From Zygnema cylindricum (Eukaryota > Streptophyta > Zygnematophyceae > Zygnematales > Zygnemataceae): 64,000 bases of DNA. The notes beneath the pieces are model-generated. The model was not told the origin of the DNA. It saw only the letters and a list, made by a program, of their open reading frames with translations, and ran no database searches. Positions 37,472-59,600 of this stretch are shown piece after piece. The stretch's first letter is position 1. Each line of letters opens with the position of its first letter. The stretch is taken from the NCBI GenBank assembly GCA_037447655.1, contig JBBHKE010001371.1, positions 62,001-126,000 of the forward strand, written 5' to 3'. Both the position numbers and the translations under genes were made by a program.

Positions 37472-39642
37472 ATTCTTGTAAAATTTTACGTCTTTCAACC
37501 AACTTCAAAATTTCCAAATGATTTTGCGGTGGTGAAGTTTCAGCTTCATGTTTTTTAAGAATTCTCGAAAATATTGGCTTAGAATTTCTGTTTCCGGTTA
37601 GCAAAAGTCTTAGTTGATTCTTTACAAGAAAGTTGTTCAACTGTTTGTACGTTTTAAATCATTTTGTAAAGAAGTTCTGTAAAGTAGAATGGATTTAGAA
37701 TCAGTGTGACCAATGTCATTCATATAGGTTTAAGAAAGTAAACAATCATTGTTTTTTCTTTTTTTTCCTCAAAATGGATTAAAAATTGTGTCTTTTGTTG
37801 TTGTTGTGATTGGTTTGGTTTTCAAGTCATGTCATACCAAACAAAAAAAGAATAAGCAGCAAAGAAATGAGGCTTATGATATATTTTAAGGTTTTTTTAG
37901 GGTTTTTTGGGATAAAAGGCGTCTTATCAAGCAATGCTGTCTATTCTGGCTCTCTATTATAACGTCTAAATTTAAGCAAAATCCTCCTTTAGGTCTCTCA
38001 ACTTTGTGTTATTTCTTGGGCCGGTAATGAAACGAAGTTAGGTTTTCCAATAAGGCATTTCCTCGGTATGTGATTCGGTATGCACCAAATTCTACAAGCA
38101 CATGAGTCATTCTAGGGTAGATTTTGTTCCTTTTTTTTTCCGTTGCAGTCTGAACGATGCATAATGTTGGTGAGCTTTTCTTATTTTCATGTATGTGAAT
38201 TAAAATTAAAAGCATAAAAGAAATTGAGCATATGGTGGCGATATGCAAAGTGGTTTTCATAAAAAAAATGGTTTATTCGATAGCTGGGTTGCACTAAGGT
38301 ACTGGAGGTGTTTTATAATTGCTAAACCCTAGTGATTTAAGGCATAAGGAAAGTAGGAGTCTACATATTTATATTTCCTTTTAGCAACCTATGAAATTCA
38401 CATCTTAAGAGGTTTAAACAGATTTAAGAATTAAATAGAGTACTTGGTTAACGTCAGAAGCAATAAAACAGACAAACTTGAAAGGTAAACTGTCGATTGC
38501 TGTAACACTAATTAATTAGGTGATGATAATTATAAAATTGCCAAACTAAAAATGGTATAACATGTGGAGCTACTATTTTTTCGAGTAAACTGTGGACAGT
38601 ATCGTTCTCCATTCGAATAAGTGGTGAACTACAATGCCGTACAGTTTATAAGATGCCACAACGTATATCCTAGTAGGTAATACAAAAACATTGATTTTTT
38701 TGTACGGAAATACTTCACTGTGTGAGCCATTTGAAAGCCTCATCGATCAACAACGTTTAAACGTTTGAACATTGACCGACAAGTGATAACATGCTTAAAC
38801 CCGATAAATCATATGTTTCAGTAACATAGTAACATTTATACGAGCATCCGAGTTATATTTGCCGCCGATAGAGCATCAGAAGATTGGAGTCGCTTTACTA
38901 AAATATTTTTTTTTTACATGCTCGTGATGACATAACAATCAGTTAAAACGGATGCATAGGCACATCATAACAAGTGATGTACTTACTGTCTACGACATAC
39001 GGAACATCATACTGGACATCATACTTGTCGACTGTATTAGTGTAGAGAATATTTCAAGGAAATCGCGTATCTAAATTTGAAAATTGATGTACGGATTGTG
39101 GAAACCGTTGTCCGCGACTACGGGTCAGGCGGTCGCCGCACCGTTGCTCGGTTTTACGGATGTGACACGTGGCACTTACTTGGTTCGGATTTTGGGCGAC
39201 ATATTGTTATGCATACGGAAGATCAGTTTAACATCACGTCAGACATTCGTGAATTTCAAAAACAGTCAAATGGGACCTTCCGAACCGACATTAACCAAAA
39301 ACTCCTGCCATGTTGAATCGTCAGCAATTCAGCATTCAGCTTTGCATATCGATGAGCGTCACGATATTCGTCGACATAACAATTTGGATATGTGTTGGCG
39401 AGATTATTGAATATTGTCAGTACCAAAGTCATGTATATTAAATAGAGGACGTGTGTGGTTTTCTCATGATTGCTACTTTCTAACTAGCGTATTGTTAAGA
39501 AATGCAAAGTTTAACAGATTAATATTTATTGTAATACGTTAGATATATTTTGTCATCTTTGGCATGAAAGTAAGAGGGTATAAGTCCATGGTAAAAGTAA
39601 GTGCGGAAAACATGTAAACATGTGTGCCACATGAGTGAAAAC
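37472..39642. other. intergenic, 3' flank of VPS34
   Basis: No gene, RNA or repeat family recognised. A short GC-richer part (about 39080-39330) has overlapping ORFs without resemblance to a known protein. Confidence 0.45.
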
Positions 39643-39838
39643 TACATTGCCATCGTTATTAGCGTTAAGGGTTTATTAGTCGTAATGCGATGCTAACATA
39701 TATAGAAAACACAATGGAAGGAGGCGTGGAGGTTGTAAACCACTCGCTTAAATAGTGTTATTGACAATATTTATGATTTTCGGCCAAAAAGTCGCGACCG
39801 TATTAGCGTTATTAACTCTATTAATGATGGATAATGTA
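39643..39838. mobile_element. TA-flanked MITE
   Basis: Left TACATTGCCATCGTTATTAGC and right end ATTAATGATGGATAATGTA are imperfect inverted repeats with TA borders; about 196 bp, non-coding. Confidence 0.5.
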
Positions 39839-40645
39839 GTAGCCATCGGCTTTTGGGTGCCACATACATGAGTAAGTACGTAAAAAATACAAAGAAATGT
39901 CCTTGATATGTGTCACTATTATCGGTAAACAATTTGTTGTTCGCTTTAAATATTTCACTTGTGAATGTTCATGAGGGCATGCAATTATTATTTCTGTCAC
40001 CGAAATTACTAATTCCGTCCTGGTTGAAAATGCAACACAATTTTAATCACACGATCTAAGGTAGTGGAAACTAAGTCAACATACCCTTAATAGTGTTAAC
40101 GTTAATCTCTTATCCAATAATAGTTTATACACTAATAGAGACAAGGAGTTGAGTTTCTCACACGTACCTTTTTGTTCAACATAAGTAGCGGTTGTATGTT
40201 GTAAGTTTGTGGCAAAATAAGTAATACACTCGTATAAAAAGCAAAAGGCTGATGTTTGTTATATGAATCGTAGTGCCAATGCATAAAAAGGATAAATGTT
40301 GAAAACTTGAGGTCAACGCACCAAAAACCCCAAGTATCACTAATGCGTTAATATTCCCTGAAAACTTATAAAACGCTTTTAAATACTTGAAAAAGCCTTC
40401 ATCGAAAAAGTTAATGATAAAAATATGCGTTATGCACTTGTCAAACTTTGAGGAAATACAAAAATAAGCAAGAGGTACAAACGCTCTTTGTCTTCAAATG
40501 TCTATTAGTAGGATGAGGCGTCAAAACCTTAAAAAGTCACAAGGTAATCTAATCGCTTGCCTAAAGCCAATAGCAAACAAGCCCTCTTAGCCTTACAAGA
40601 AGTGCAAATGTCGAATGGTGAAAACTTAGTAGCATTTGAGATCGG

Positions 40646-41336
40646 TACACCGTGTATCACTATTAGTGTTAATAAAATTTTCGCCACTAAAAACATATTT
40701 TCTCCGTACACACTTGTCCGATTTTCAATTCGATATTGCCATTCGGAAGCTAGAAACCTTAATTTGCAATCGCAACCGTCAGATATACAATTCGACAAGT
40801 GTGTACGTAGAAAATATGTTTTAAGTGGCAAAAAAAAAAACATTAACACTAATCATAGTTCAAAATTAGGCGAAAGTACACCCATACAATATGCCTATTG
40901 TACGCAAAAAATACAATATACCCTTAAGACCCATATTGTATTGGCCGCAAAATGAAATAAAATAGTAACAGGGTTGAGTTGCACATGGATCGATAGAGAA
41001 TTAAACGTCATGTCTAAATTTGAAAAAAAAACGGACAAAAACGTTTTTTTTTTCTGTGAGTTTTTAGCGACTTTTTATTTAAACCGTCAGATTCGGACGA
41101 TCGGACGGTCGCTGATCAAAGTAGCGATCTACGAAGATCACATGAAAAGCCTATAACACAACTTACGATAGGACTATCGTCAGATTTGGACGATCGGACG
41201 GTCGCTGATCAAAGCAGCGACTTAAGACGATCACATGAAAAGCCCATAACACAACTTACGATGAAGGCGCCGACAAAAGACCTACAATAGAAACGCCTAC
41301 TTTTGAACTATGACACTAATAGCAATTCACGGTGTA
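40646..41336. mobile_element. TA-flanked MITE interrupted by a hAT-like MITE
   Basis: Left TACACCGTGTATCACTATTA and right complement TAATAGCAATTCACGGTGTA. The interior is collinear with 12942-13163. A second element (40854-41312) splits it near its right end, duplicating ACACTAAT. Confidence 0.8.
40854..41312. mobile_element. hAT-like MITE (CATAGTTC family), copy 4
   Basis: Ends CATAGTTCAAAATTAGG and CCTACTTTTGAACTATG. Target duplication ACACTAAT at 40846-40853 and 41313-41320 is perfect, 8 of 8. The GGGCTTTTCATG block is in the reverse orientation and occurs twice (about 41140-41150 and 41230-41245). Confidence 0.9.
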
Positions 41337-42201
41337 CCTGCCAATAGCCGATAAGTAAATGGATACTGTATCGGTGTGCATCAATGTTGATTCGGTTCGC
41401 TACGCAACAATTTCAAAATTCCCCTAAATGACAGAAGCGGGCAAGCGGCAATGTTCTGTTGAAAGTGAAACCGAGATAAAATATCCTGTAGGTAACTGAT
41501 GAGTGATGACTATACCATCCGCTCCACCTGCTCGGCACTTTCACAATAAAAGTTAAAGAAATACACGTGTAGACTGGTCGTGAAATGCGTCTGGCGCTGA
41601 CTGTCATGTGAACAGAATGCTATAAAAAGATGAAAAAGTCCTACTGTCCTTATAACCAACATCGTGTCCAGTACACGTTCGTCCGTGAGTGGCGCAGTTA
41701 CAAACTCAGAAGTTTCTGTCAGCAATACGTGTACGCGTAGTACGGTACGATCTGTACACAATTTCTTACATCACAATCCCGACCACATATATTACAAATT
41801 TGCAATGCCTATCGTACATCAGAATCCATGTGAAACATCACAGAACTTGACATACATAAGATCTGCGGCTCAGCCATGGGACGATGTACGAGTCGCGAAC
41901 GTTCGCATACATCACATTTGTTTCTAAGATGGACGGTACCCAAACATGCCAATGATTTGATAGTCATTCTGCATCATGTTTGTAGCTTCCACATCACACC
42001 AGACGCTCCTTCTGGCTATATTCAAAATTCACTGCAAATACGGATATTTCTGCAACTAGACCTTTTAAAACATAGCATCTCATAAGTCCCTAACGGTTTA
42101 GTTGCCTTGAAAAAAAAAAGAACGAGGAAAGTATTGATCATTTATAGAAGGTGGAGGTAGTCCTTCCAAGTTTTTATTTACTTGTGTTTCTAGTTTTCAC
42201 A
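41337..42201. promoter_or_regulatory. upstream region of the four-span membrane protein gene
   Basis: No ORF looks real. TATAAAAAGA at 41621-41630 is the best TATA-like element, 572 bases before the start codon, which would imply a long leader or an unseen 5' intron. Confidence 0.3.
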
Positions 42202-42858
42202 ATGGCTGGAAGGTCTTTGAAAGGCCATGTGGCTCACATCTCTACCGGATTTCTCCGAGTGCTGAATATGGTGGTGCTGGCAGGAGCAGCCGGTTCTATT
42301 GTATTGCTATTCATTATAAAACACAACCCTACTTTTCCTGCTGGCTGGGGTTTCATAGCGCTAGGGATCGTAACAGCCATTTCAGGCTTGTTTGGCGCGA
42401 TTTCGTCTGGTCAAGGAGGCTGTTTTGGTTGTCACTTGTTCTGTATGCTTCTCTCAACTGCAGGGCTGTGTGCATCTTTCTTGATCATTTTCCTGAGACT
42501 AAACACAGTACTTGATGGCATCGAATATGACATCAGAAGATCAAGTGCTAAAAGTTTGTTACGTGCCGAGGGAGCTCTCTACTTCATCGTCTTCTGCGTA
42601 CAATTGATTATCTTCCTTATGGCTTGCCTGATTCAACAGTGTGGATTTATTGATTACTACGAGGATTTGGAAGCTCAGCAAGTCCAGTTGAACTCGGCAA
42701 AGGACCAAGCTGCTGCAGAGAAGAGGAAAGAGAAGATGGAAGCAAGAAGTTCACACATATTGGCAGAAAAGATGAAGCAAAAATATGGAGCTTACAATGA
42801 AGACCCGGCATATGACCGTGAGCGTGAGCGTGAACGTGAACGTGGTGATGAAGCATAA
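42202..42858 (+). CDS. four-span membrane protein, unknown function
   Basis: Intronless, 218 residues. The open frame extends upstream to 42151 but without an ATG; ATG at 42202 (CACAATGG) is the first and has an A at -3. Predicted membrane segments lie at ~20-39, 49-69, 77-99 and 123-146, the second rich in Gly and the third preceded by a Cys/Gly cluster (GQGGCFGCH, 70-78). The tail (150-218) is cytosolic-looking, with a charged helix rich in Lys/Glu/Ala and a run of Arg-Glu dipeptides (206-214) encoded by a CGTGAG-type hexamer repeat. The topology recalls small plant four-span proteins such as DUF1218 or tetraspanin-like families, but it lacks a large Cys-rich loop and I do not recognise an orthologue by name. 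The uninterrupted frame and hydropathy make it a confident gene with an uncertain function. Confidence 0.75.
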   Translation: MAGRSLKGHVAHISTGFLRVLNMVVLAGAAGSIVLLFIIKHNPTFPAGWGFIALGIVTAISGLFGAISSGQGGCFGCHLFCMLLSTAGLCASFLIIFLRLNTVLDGIEYDIRRSSAKSLLRAEGALYFIVFCVQLIIFLMACLIQQCGFIDYYEDLEAQQVQLNSAKDQAAAEKRKEKMEARSSHILAEKMKQKYGAYNEDPAYDRERERERERGDEA

Positions 42859-45800
42859 GCTCTTTTGAACGCCTGCATCTTGCCCTAAGCTACCAATACC
42901 CTCGACGGCGCTCTTGTGGACGTGTTGTCTATATGGATTGATCCACGAAAGGAGGAGTGACATCTTCTGTATCCTTGGGTTTTGATGTGGCCAGAACCAC
43001 TTCTCTGGCTATTGACGCTTGTCTGCCTTTCCTCCAGTTCTGGTGGCTAAGTACCATTATCGAGTGGATGTTCTTGCCGTGTAAGCAACATGGTGATTGA
43101 GGGAATCAGTAAACTCTGCAGTTTACTTCTGAATGTAGACTTGAAAATTGACTTTTGCAGTAGTGATCAAAGTGGCTCCTGTATATTTGAATGTTATATC
43201 CACATGGTTATTGATGTGGCCTGTTGCCAACTACAGCAAGCACAAGGCACGCTTTTCAGCTGGTGTTCTGAGACAATATTCCGGACGTTAATAAATAACT
43301 TGTTGTTATCCATGTCTACTCCACAATATTTTGGACGCTAATAAATAACTTGTTGCTATTCGTATCTACTATGGAAGATTTGATATTGTAGTCAGTGTGC
43401 AAGTGAGGTATTGCAATTCTCTTCCAAGGGTTAATCACGTTTCATGTATCTTTTGTTTCTGCCACTCTGCTGGATGGGCGATTAAGCAAATAATTTCAAG
43501 GAACGGCATTTGCAGTATGCTGCGTATCTGTTGTATGGTTAATTTTGTATTGACTATTTGATGTAGTTAGTACAAAGAATAGTTACATTTTTCACAATTT
43601 TCAGTGATTGGACTTATGCTACCTGAATGCATAATGAGGTTTTAATGGATGTAAGCATGTCGATAGTGTTCCTAAGGCTGGTCTTTCATCCTGTAGTGGA
43701 CATGGATGCATTTTACGCTAAAACTTGGACATATGCAGGCTCAGTGCCATCTGCAATCGCATTCCATCATGAAACTGGTAAAATGCATGCAGTCTTCTCA
43801 GCTAGCCAGGTTACCACGGATCATCCATCAACTTTTGTTTTTGCTTGCCATTAGAAAATGTCCTGTTGCAGAGTTTCAACTCTGCTTGAACCCAGTGTTT
43901 TTGTTTCTGACCTCAAGTTGAACATGCTGATGTTGGATCTTGATCAGCTTTATGCTGTGTGCACGGCAGCTGGGAGCTGGGCATATGTTCAGCATTGGCC
44001 TTGTACTATGTCAGCTTAATTTTCATGCATTAATCTTCCTTCGCCTGTCAAGTGAATTGTTTGAACATGAAAATTTATTTTTCCTTTATCACTTTGTGAA
44101 GGTACACTTTGGTCACCCATATTATTGTGAATTCCAATGCTCCAAAAAAAATTGTAGGTCAATGCATGCTCAGTTTTGTCTCTGGTAGCTCTTTGTTCAG
44201 AGCTTTTAAAGTTAATTCTTGTGCCCTAGACTTGGCATTTTCACGACATATGATGCTTTTGTGTCCAAACATTATGGTAGGCAGAATTACATAGGTAATT
44301 TAGTAGAGTTCGTGGTTCCTTGTTTCAATTTAACGTGCTCCATCCTCAGTTTGTGATATGTAGCAGTTAATTTTACATCCTAAGTGGGGTATACGATCTG
44401 TTGTTTTCTACTGGAAAGGAAGCCACCATGCAGTAGACTTTCTTAGTGTCTGGATCTTATTTCTCTAGATTTTTCTTTTGGCACTTGATAGATAACCGAT
44501 CATCGGGTTTTTCCTACTTGCTGGTAACATATAGGTCAAAATACTGTTATCAAACATAACTGTGAATGTATTATCATCATACGTAATGGGGATATACATT
44601 TGACACATAAGAGGATATGTCAGGGTCATGTTTTTAACATCTTGTGTAATTTTTGTTCTGGCAATGTTGTCACTTTTGCAGTTTGACAATTTAAACGTCC
44701 ATTGTGTTAAACAATGAGGCTTCCTCCTAGTTAAATGGTTAAGAAACCATGGTTGAATGGTTTTGTTTGGAAATATCGTCTTTTGGTATCAACTAGGTTA
44801 TCCTTAGTGGGACTTTGTAATATTTACATTCTGTCACCATCTAATAATAAGAGGGAGAGCGAAAGAGCGTACCAGTTTGCTTCGGAAATAATAAATACTA
44901 ACTCCAGCGTGTTTTTTTTAGATCATCACCGTTTTATCTTTTTATACTGCAATATAAGGTTTTAGGTATTTTTAATAACTTTCTTTAATGTGAAATCAAC
45001 CATTTCTAATTTCTTTTCTCTGACATTTTTTTTTGTTTCGTAATGAAGAGTTTGAAGAACCTAAAGACTTTTAGTGACCAGAAAGAAAATGATATTGCTA
45101 AAAATGTGAGGAAGGGACGAGGTATGAGTTAAAGCAACACAATGTTAGTGTTACAAGACTATTGTTTAAGCGATTAAACACCGGGGTCTAATTGCAATTA
45201 AATGATTCACGGCCTTGGTTTGCACGTCAACCCAACATCTGTGGTTTTGCAAAAGGGGGGAGTAAAATACGCTCTATGTGGCAACAGCGGCCTTTCATTT
45301 AGGTTGAAACCCCAGATTCTCTTTTTCATATCGTATTTCATGTAGATCAATTCTACGCAAAACATTGTTGAGGTGGGCAAATCTCGTAAATGTAGTGACT
45401 CCAAAGTTCATTTCTTTATGGTTAGAGATTAGTTATTGTAACTGAATCTAAACCTACGAGGGTGGTTTTTATGTAGGGCCCATTCTTTTTTTTCCAGAGT
45501 AACAAGTGTTTAAAACTTATTTAAACCAAAATAGCTCTATTTGCGTTCTTCGGGAATTAATCCACATGTCATTATTTTGTTTTTGTAAATGATTTTGGCA
45601 ATACTGCTACTATGATACATTGCCGGTCGCTACTATAGTAAATTATTATCGTTAAAATTTGATTATAATTTAGTACTCTAAATTACGTTTTCACACTTGG
45701 CTTCTTATAAGCCACTAAAAAAAAAGTGTTATTAGCGTTAATTATTTTTGAGTGAAAGCACTCAATCGAACAAGAACGACAACTTAAGAGTATAAACAAA

Positions 45801-46400
45801 TAAATAAGGACGGTTAACTCTAGTGATGTTGTGTCGTGCAGCACAGGCATCACTCTGGGCATCACTCTGGGCAGCACTGTATGAACATAAATTACACCGG
45901 ATGTCGCTATTAGAGTTGATTTCTTAGCTTGACATGAAATCATAAACTTTAGTAACACTATTTAGTTAATTAGTAAAAAATGGACCACCTAGTAAGACAT
46001 AGTTTATTTCAGATAATTTCAAGAAAGTAAAAACGTTGATAAATTACCACTGTAACTAACAACGATGGGCAATGTACAGTCATACTCCAAACTTGTAGTA
46101 AAGTCTTGTGGGATGTACATGCCGTAGCTTTTGTAATATATACATAAATATTCAAAACTTGGAGAGCTCCAAAGTTGAACTTCGGTATCTAAATGTGTCC
46201 TTGTCGATACATTAGACAAGTCTTTTGACGATTTTCTCCGCAATGGTGCTAAAAAACAAGTGAATATAGAGGTCCAAGGAGTCCTTCCCTGAGCATTCTT
46301 GTTGAATTTTGAACCCTTCAATGAGCGTAAGCCGCACTTTCTGCAACAAAGCATGGTGGACAATCACAGGCGTGGCCTCCTAGATCTTGCACCAAGGGAT
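42859..46400. other. intergenic, 3' flank of the membrane protein gene
   Basis: Likely 3' UTR at first; an imperfect ~57-bp tandem pair (AATAAATAACTTGTTG...) lies at about 43280-43375 and contains AATAAA. No other gene recognised to 46400. A partial TA-type MITE end (TACACCGGATGTCGCTATTA) is at about 45893. ORFs here are short and unlike known proteins. Confidence 0.45.
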
Positions 46401-46419
46401 CCCAGTCTACATCCACAGG

Positions 46420-46820
46420 CTTCGAGGGTGAAAACTTTAGTTTGTTAGTGTTGGGTAGTCAGGTACTTTAGGTTTTCCCTTTGTGTGGAGTCTTTGGTAT
46501 ATTTGTTTTGTTTTGGTGGTGTCCTACTTTAGTCAGCGTTGAATTACTTGGCTGTTCTACCTTAGGCTCTTCTGGTCTTTAAATATACATTTTATTTTTT
46601 TTACCCCTTTTGTACCTTGATGGTTTTTTCCGTCGTACTGTTTGCAATAAAAGTTTATCTTTATTAGACAGTTGCAGGATAAATTAAAAAATCACGATGG
46701 TAAACCATCTGAGTCTGGGGGTACAAAAGGGGTGGCATGACCAACACTGAAAAACAACAATAAAAAACAAAAAGAGCGACGAGAACACAAAAAAAAGGAA
46801 GCAACAACAAGGAAAACAAA
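46420..46820. repeat. LINE-like 3' tail and shared repeat
   Basis: T/G-rich sequence ending in TTTGCAATAAAAGTTTATC (about 46640) resembles plant LINE 3' ends, followed by a block nearly identical to 12441-12575. TACCCCTTTTGTACC near 46600 and GGTACAAAAGGGGT near 46719 are inverted copies. A 23-bp tandem unit (AAAAGCACCCTAACTCAAAA...) follows at about 46818-46868. No reverse transcriptase frame is visible, so the class is uncertain. Confidence 0.4.
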
Positions 46821-47241
46821 AGCACCCTAACTCAAAATGAAAAGCACCCTAACTCAAAATGAAAAGCACGGCAACTATATCTCTTTATTAGGCAATCGTA
46901 TCGCAGCACTGTAAATACTAAATAGAGGATGGAATTTCACCCGTAGGAGATTTTCGCACTTTTTCACGGACATCGCACAAAACTCCCGCAGGTTTTCAGT
47001 TTCCGTTCCTTTTCACCGTTTTCCTTCCGTACGAGCTACGACACTCCGGTACCTCAGAGGTCCTCAGATCACCCGAACCTCGGGGGGCAAGAATTTACGA
47101 TTCCGCGAATCACGGCATTACATAAAACGGACGTTTCGATGTTTGTCACGCTATACGAGGTACTACCGTACGAAACGTCGATTTGACTGGCCGCTGATGT
47201 GACGCCTGCCAGGTGGACCTGTTTGGATTAAGGCGGGAGCC

Positions 47242-55735
<8,494 letters not shown>

Positions 55736-56666
55736 GATTGTGGTTTCTTTTCCATGTTGTCAATTCGTGAATTTTCAAGCTCTTTAAAAAAAGAAGCAAT
55801 TTTATTTCAGCTGTATATTTATTTCAGCAATTCTATTTTGGGAAGCTGTAGATTTGCTTTTCCAAATGTTTTTTTTTTTTTGTCGATAAGCAATAATTGC
55901 AAAATGCTCGCATTATTGGCCTTCTACCATTTCTTTATTTGTTAATCATAGTGAAAAAAGCCGACGTGCCACCAGTATGGTGAATATTGTCCACAGTATA
56001 AATTAGCAATTCGCCATTTTTGAAACGATTGCTCGACTACACCGTATATTATATACAAATTAGAGATGCTTGTTGATAATTGTAGAATTTTTGTTCTATT
56101 CATATTATTTTCTATCATGTATCTTTCAGATTTGCTTTCGATATCAGATGGAAAGGAGATACCAATATCAAGTCTGGTTTGGCTGTACGAAGAACAATAA
56201 AAGACAAAATAAATTACCAAGAAAACTACAAAAACATGCACAGGTGTAAATATCAGCTAGCTGTGTACTTAAAACGTCAAAAGTATCATTGTACAATATA
56301 CGTGATACACTGTTTCCATTCCCTAAATATACCTTTCTTTTTCTATTGAGACACGCATAAAAAAAAGAAGTGTAAGATGTAAAACAATTTTGGCCAGACA
56401 GGATATTGTAATTATTCTAGAATAACTGGTTATTATTATTTAATCAATCAAAAGAAATCAAAGTGAATTTTAGTCCTTAAAACACCTTCCGACCAATCAA
56501 AAAAAAGAAAAAACTTGCAAAAAGTAACAACCGCAAACAACCATGAAAAAAAAAAAAAAAAAACCCAAAACAAAAAAAAAAAAAAACCAAAACCAAAAAA
56601 AAAAAAAAAAACTTGCCGACACACCACTCAGTAAACACGTAAACAATTTCTTGAACCTCTTTCATG
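55736..56666. other. convergent intergenic region between CWF19L1 and MnmA genes
   Basis: 930 bp holding the 3' UTRs of both genes. A-rich runs lie at 56543-56612. No ORF or repeat family recognised; ORFs here are Lys/Phe-rich readings of A/T runs. Confidence 0.5.
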
Positions 56667-59600
56667 CTAAGTCACAATTTTTTGTTCCATTTCTTTTATG
56701 TTGCTCTCCACCCTCTCTTTACTATTTTTACCGACAAAAACTTCGGTACATAATCGAAGTTCATAAAATTCAAGATTTTTACAATCCTTCTCCACCCTTC
56801 TCTCTCCCGTTACCTCCTCCATTCCCTTCATTTTGCCCTCCCTTCTCTCCTCCCTCTCCCCTTCCGTTCCCTCTTCCATTCTCTCCTTCTCCCTCTTCTC
56901 CTCCCTCCTTTTCTTCTTTTTCCCAATTTTTGGTCCCTCCTCTTCCCAAGGCAACGATGCCTTTACTTTAGCTTCACGAGAAGGAACTTCGATAACTTCA
57001 CCTCCAAAATTTTCACCGACCACATTTTCGTTTCCCAAGGCTTCTAAAATAACTCCGGAGCCCAAACACATTTCTTTTTCGTAAAAAGCCGCATATTGAC
57101 CGGGGGCCAATCCCTGATCGTCTTCTCGCAAAGTTACAATCGCCCTCAAATTTTCCGGTGACATTCTTCCACTTTCTTCATTTTCTCGACTTTCTCGACT
57201 TTCTTGACTTTTTTGACTTGCAGTTTTTTCTGAATTTGCCAAAACCATTTGTCTCTCTCCTTCAAAATCACAAAAATCGAGGGAGCAATCATAAAAATTG
57301 GGTCCGTGTCGAACCTGAATGAAACAGAAATTTTAAAATGAGCTCAATTAGTCTGTTCAATTTTTCGAGTCAGAAGAAGAAAGAGAAATGGGACAAAAAA
57401 ACCATAAACCATAAAGCCCATCCAAAAAAAACTGGAAAAACCTTAAAAACAACACGACGACAGACACTGGAAAATCCTATAAACCCTAAAAACGAAACAT
57501 AGCATCCTGTAGAACTTAAAAACCCTAAAACTAGTGTTGTGCATCGGTAGCCATTTGCCGATAACCAATATGCCCCTTTTTTTGGCCAATCGATAATCGA
57601 TAAATTGACACAATATATCGGTACCGGAGTTATCGCGATGGAAAACCGATATTATCGGGTTTTTATCACCAGTTTGATAATACCGGTTTGATAACTATCG
57701 GCAAGAATCATACGGTTCATACCGTACAGCTGAAAGGTTTGTTCTACGTAAGGAACGAATTGTCTTACGTGGCATGACACGCTATATACAGTAAAAAATA
57801 CAACACAGTTTATTATAAAGTACAATAACATAGCGTACTGAATTTTTTTCCACTTATCGCCGATAAGAAATTTGTTGGTCTCGGAGCAATATATCAGCGC
57901 CCCTCACTGATCGATAACCAATAACTATTGGTATCGGTTTTATCATTTTTCGCGAGACACAACACTACTCAAAACATCTAAAAACCTTGAAAACTCAAGT
58001 TTTATATACTACTACTACTGTTTTGTTTTGATTTGTTTTCTATAAACATACAGAATGTATATTTATACACACTATTATATATATACATGTTTTCCTATAG
58101 TTTGTTTTTTTTCATTTTTTTTTATGGTTAATAATTGAGATATTGAAGGTTGTTTGTACCACCTTGCATTTAATTTCGGTCGAAAATTCGGACGGAGAGA
58201 GGCAAACCCAATTAAAATTTCCAACAAGAAATCTCCGACGACTTTTTTCCGGCGAATAATAATTTCGAGAAACGAAAACGACGTTATTTTTTATATCTTT
58301 CGCCACAACATACCTAAAATTCACAAGGGAGAAAAATTAGAGGGAGAGGGAGAGGGAGAGGGAGAGGGAGAGGGAGAGGGAGGGAGGGAGGGGGAGGGAG
58401 GGAGAGGGAGGGAGGGAGAGGAGAGGGAGGGAGGGGAGAGAAGGGAGAGGGAGAGGGAGAGGGAGGGAGAGGGAGAGGGAGAATGGGAGAAAGGGAGAGA
58501 GTGAAAGAGGGGGGGCAAGGGAGAGGGGGGGGAAGGGTGAGAGTGGGAGGGAGGGAGGGAGAGAGAACGAAGGTTCAACATTATTAATTCTTTGTCAGAA
58601 AATAAAAGGAAAAGTGGAAAAAGAGACTCATGTCCGTTAACGTTTTAATTTTCTATTGATAAACAAAAAAGCAAAATGTTAAAAAATATATATATGATGA
58701 TTTTATCAGAAATATGAATCCAAGATAAATAAAATAATATAAGTAATAATAGAAATAGGAATAACAACAATAACAATAATTATAACAATAAAAACAATAC
58801 AATAATAATGATAAGACAACGACTACAATATTAAAAAAATTACTTAATTGTTTGAAAAAAAAACAGCAGATTTTGCTCTCATATAAAGTTTAAGAATAAT
58901 AAAAAGGGGAAAATGTAGGTGGGGAGGTGAGAATATAAGGGAGAGAAGAGAAAAAAAAGAATGGAGCCTTGAAAGAAGGAAATGTACGATATAAAATTTT
59001 GTCAATTTCTGCCCAAGAAAAATGCAAAAGAAGGAAAGAAAAGTGAAAACAGAAAAAAAAATCTGAAGGAAAAAAAAAAAAAAAAAGGAAAAAAAAAAAA
59101 AAAAAAAAACAACCTACCACGGACCGCCCGAAAGTCTTAACCCTTGTCTCTGACCAATCGTATGAAACCAAAATCCTTTGTGGATTCCCAAAATCTGACC
59201 GCTTTCCGATTCCATGATTCTTCCGTTCCGTTCTCCAAGATGTTGGGCCACAAATTCGTTAAATTTTACCTAAAAACAAACAATTTGTTTGAAAAACGAT
59301 TCATTGATTTAAAAAAATAATTTGTAAAGAAACGATTCCTAACAAAATGATTTGTTAAAAAGATTGGTAAAAAAACTTGCACAAAATCGGTTTGTAAAAA
59401 GACGATTTGTAAAAAAATGATTTGTAAAAAGATAATTTGTAAAAAAACAATTTACAATATGTAAAAAAAAACTGTTACATTTGAGTATAAACTCGGTTAG
59501 AAACAACGAAATAATATGATGACCTAATGTCCACAAAACGTTAAAAATAAATAAACAGAAATATAATAAATTTAATAAATATAATTTCTAACCAGAAACA

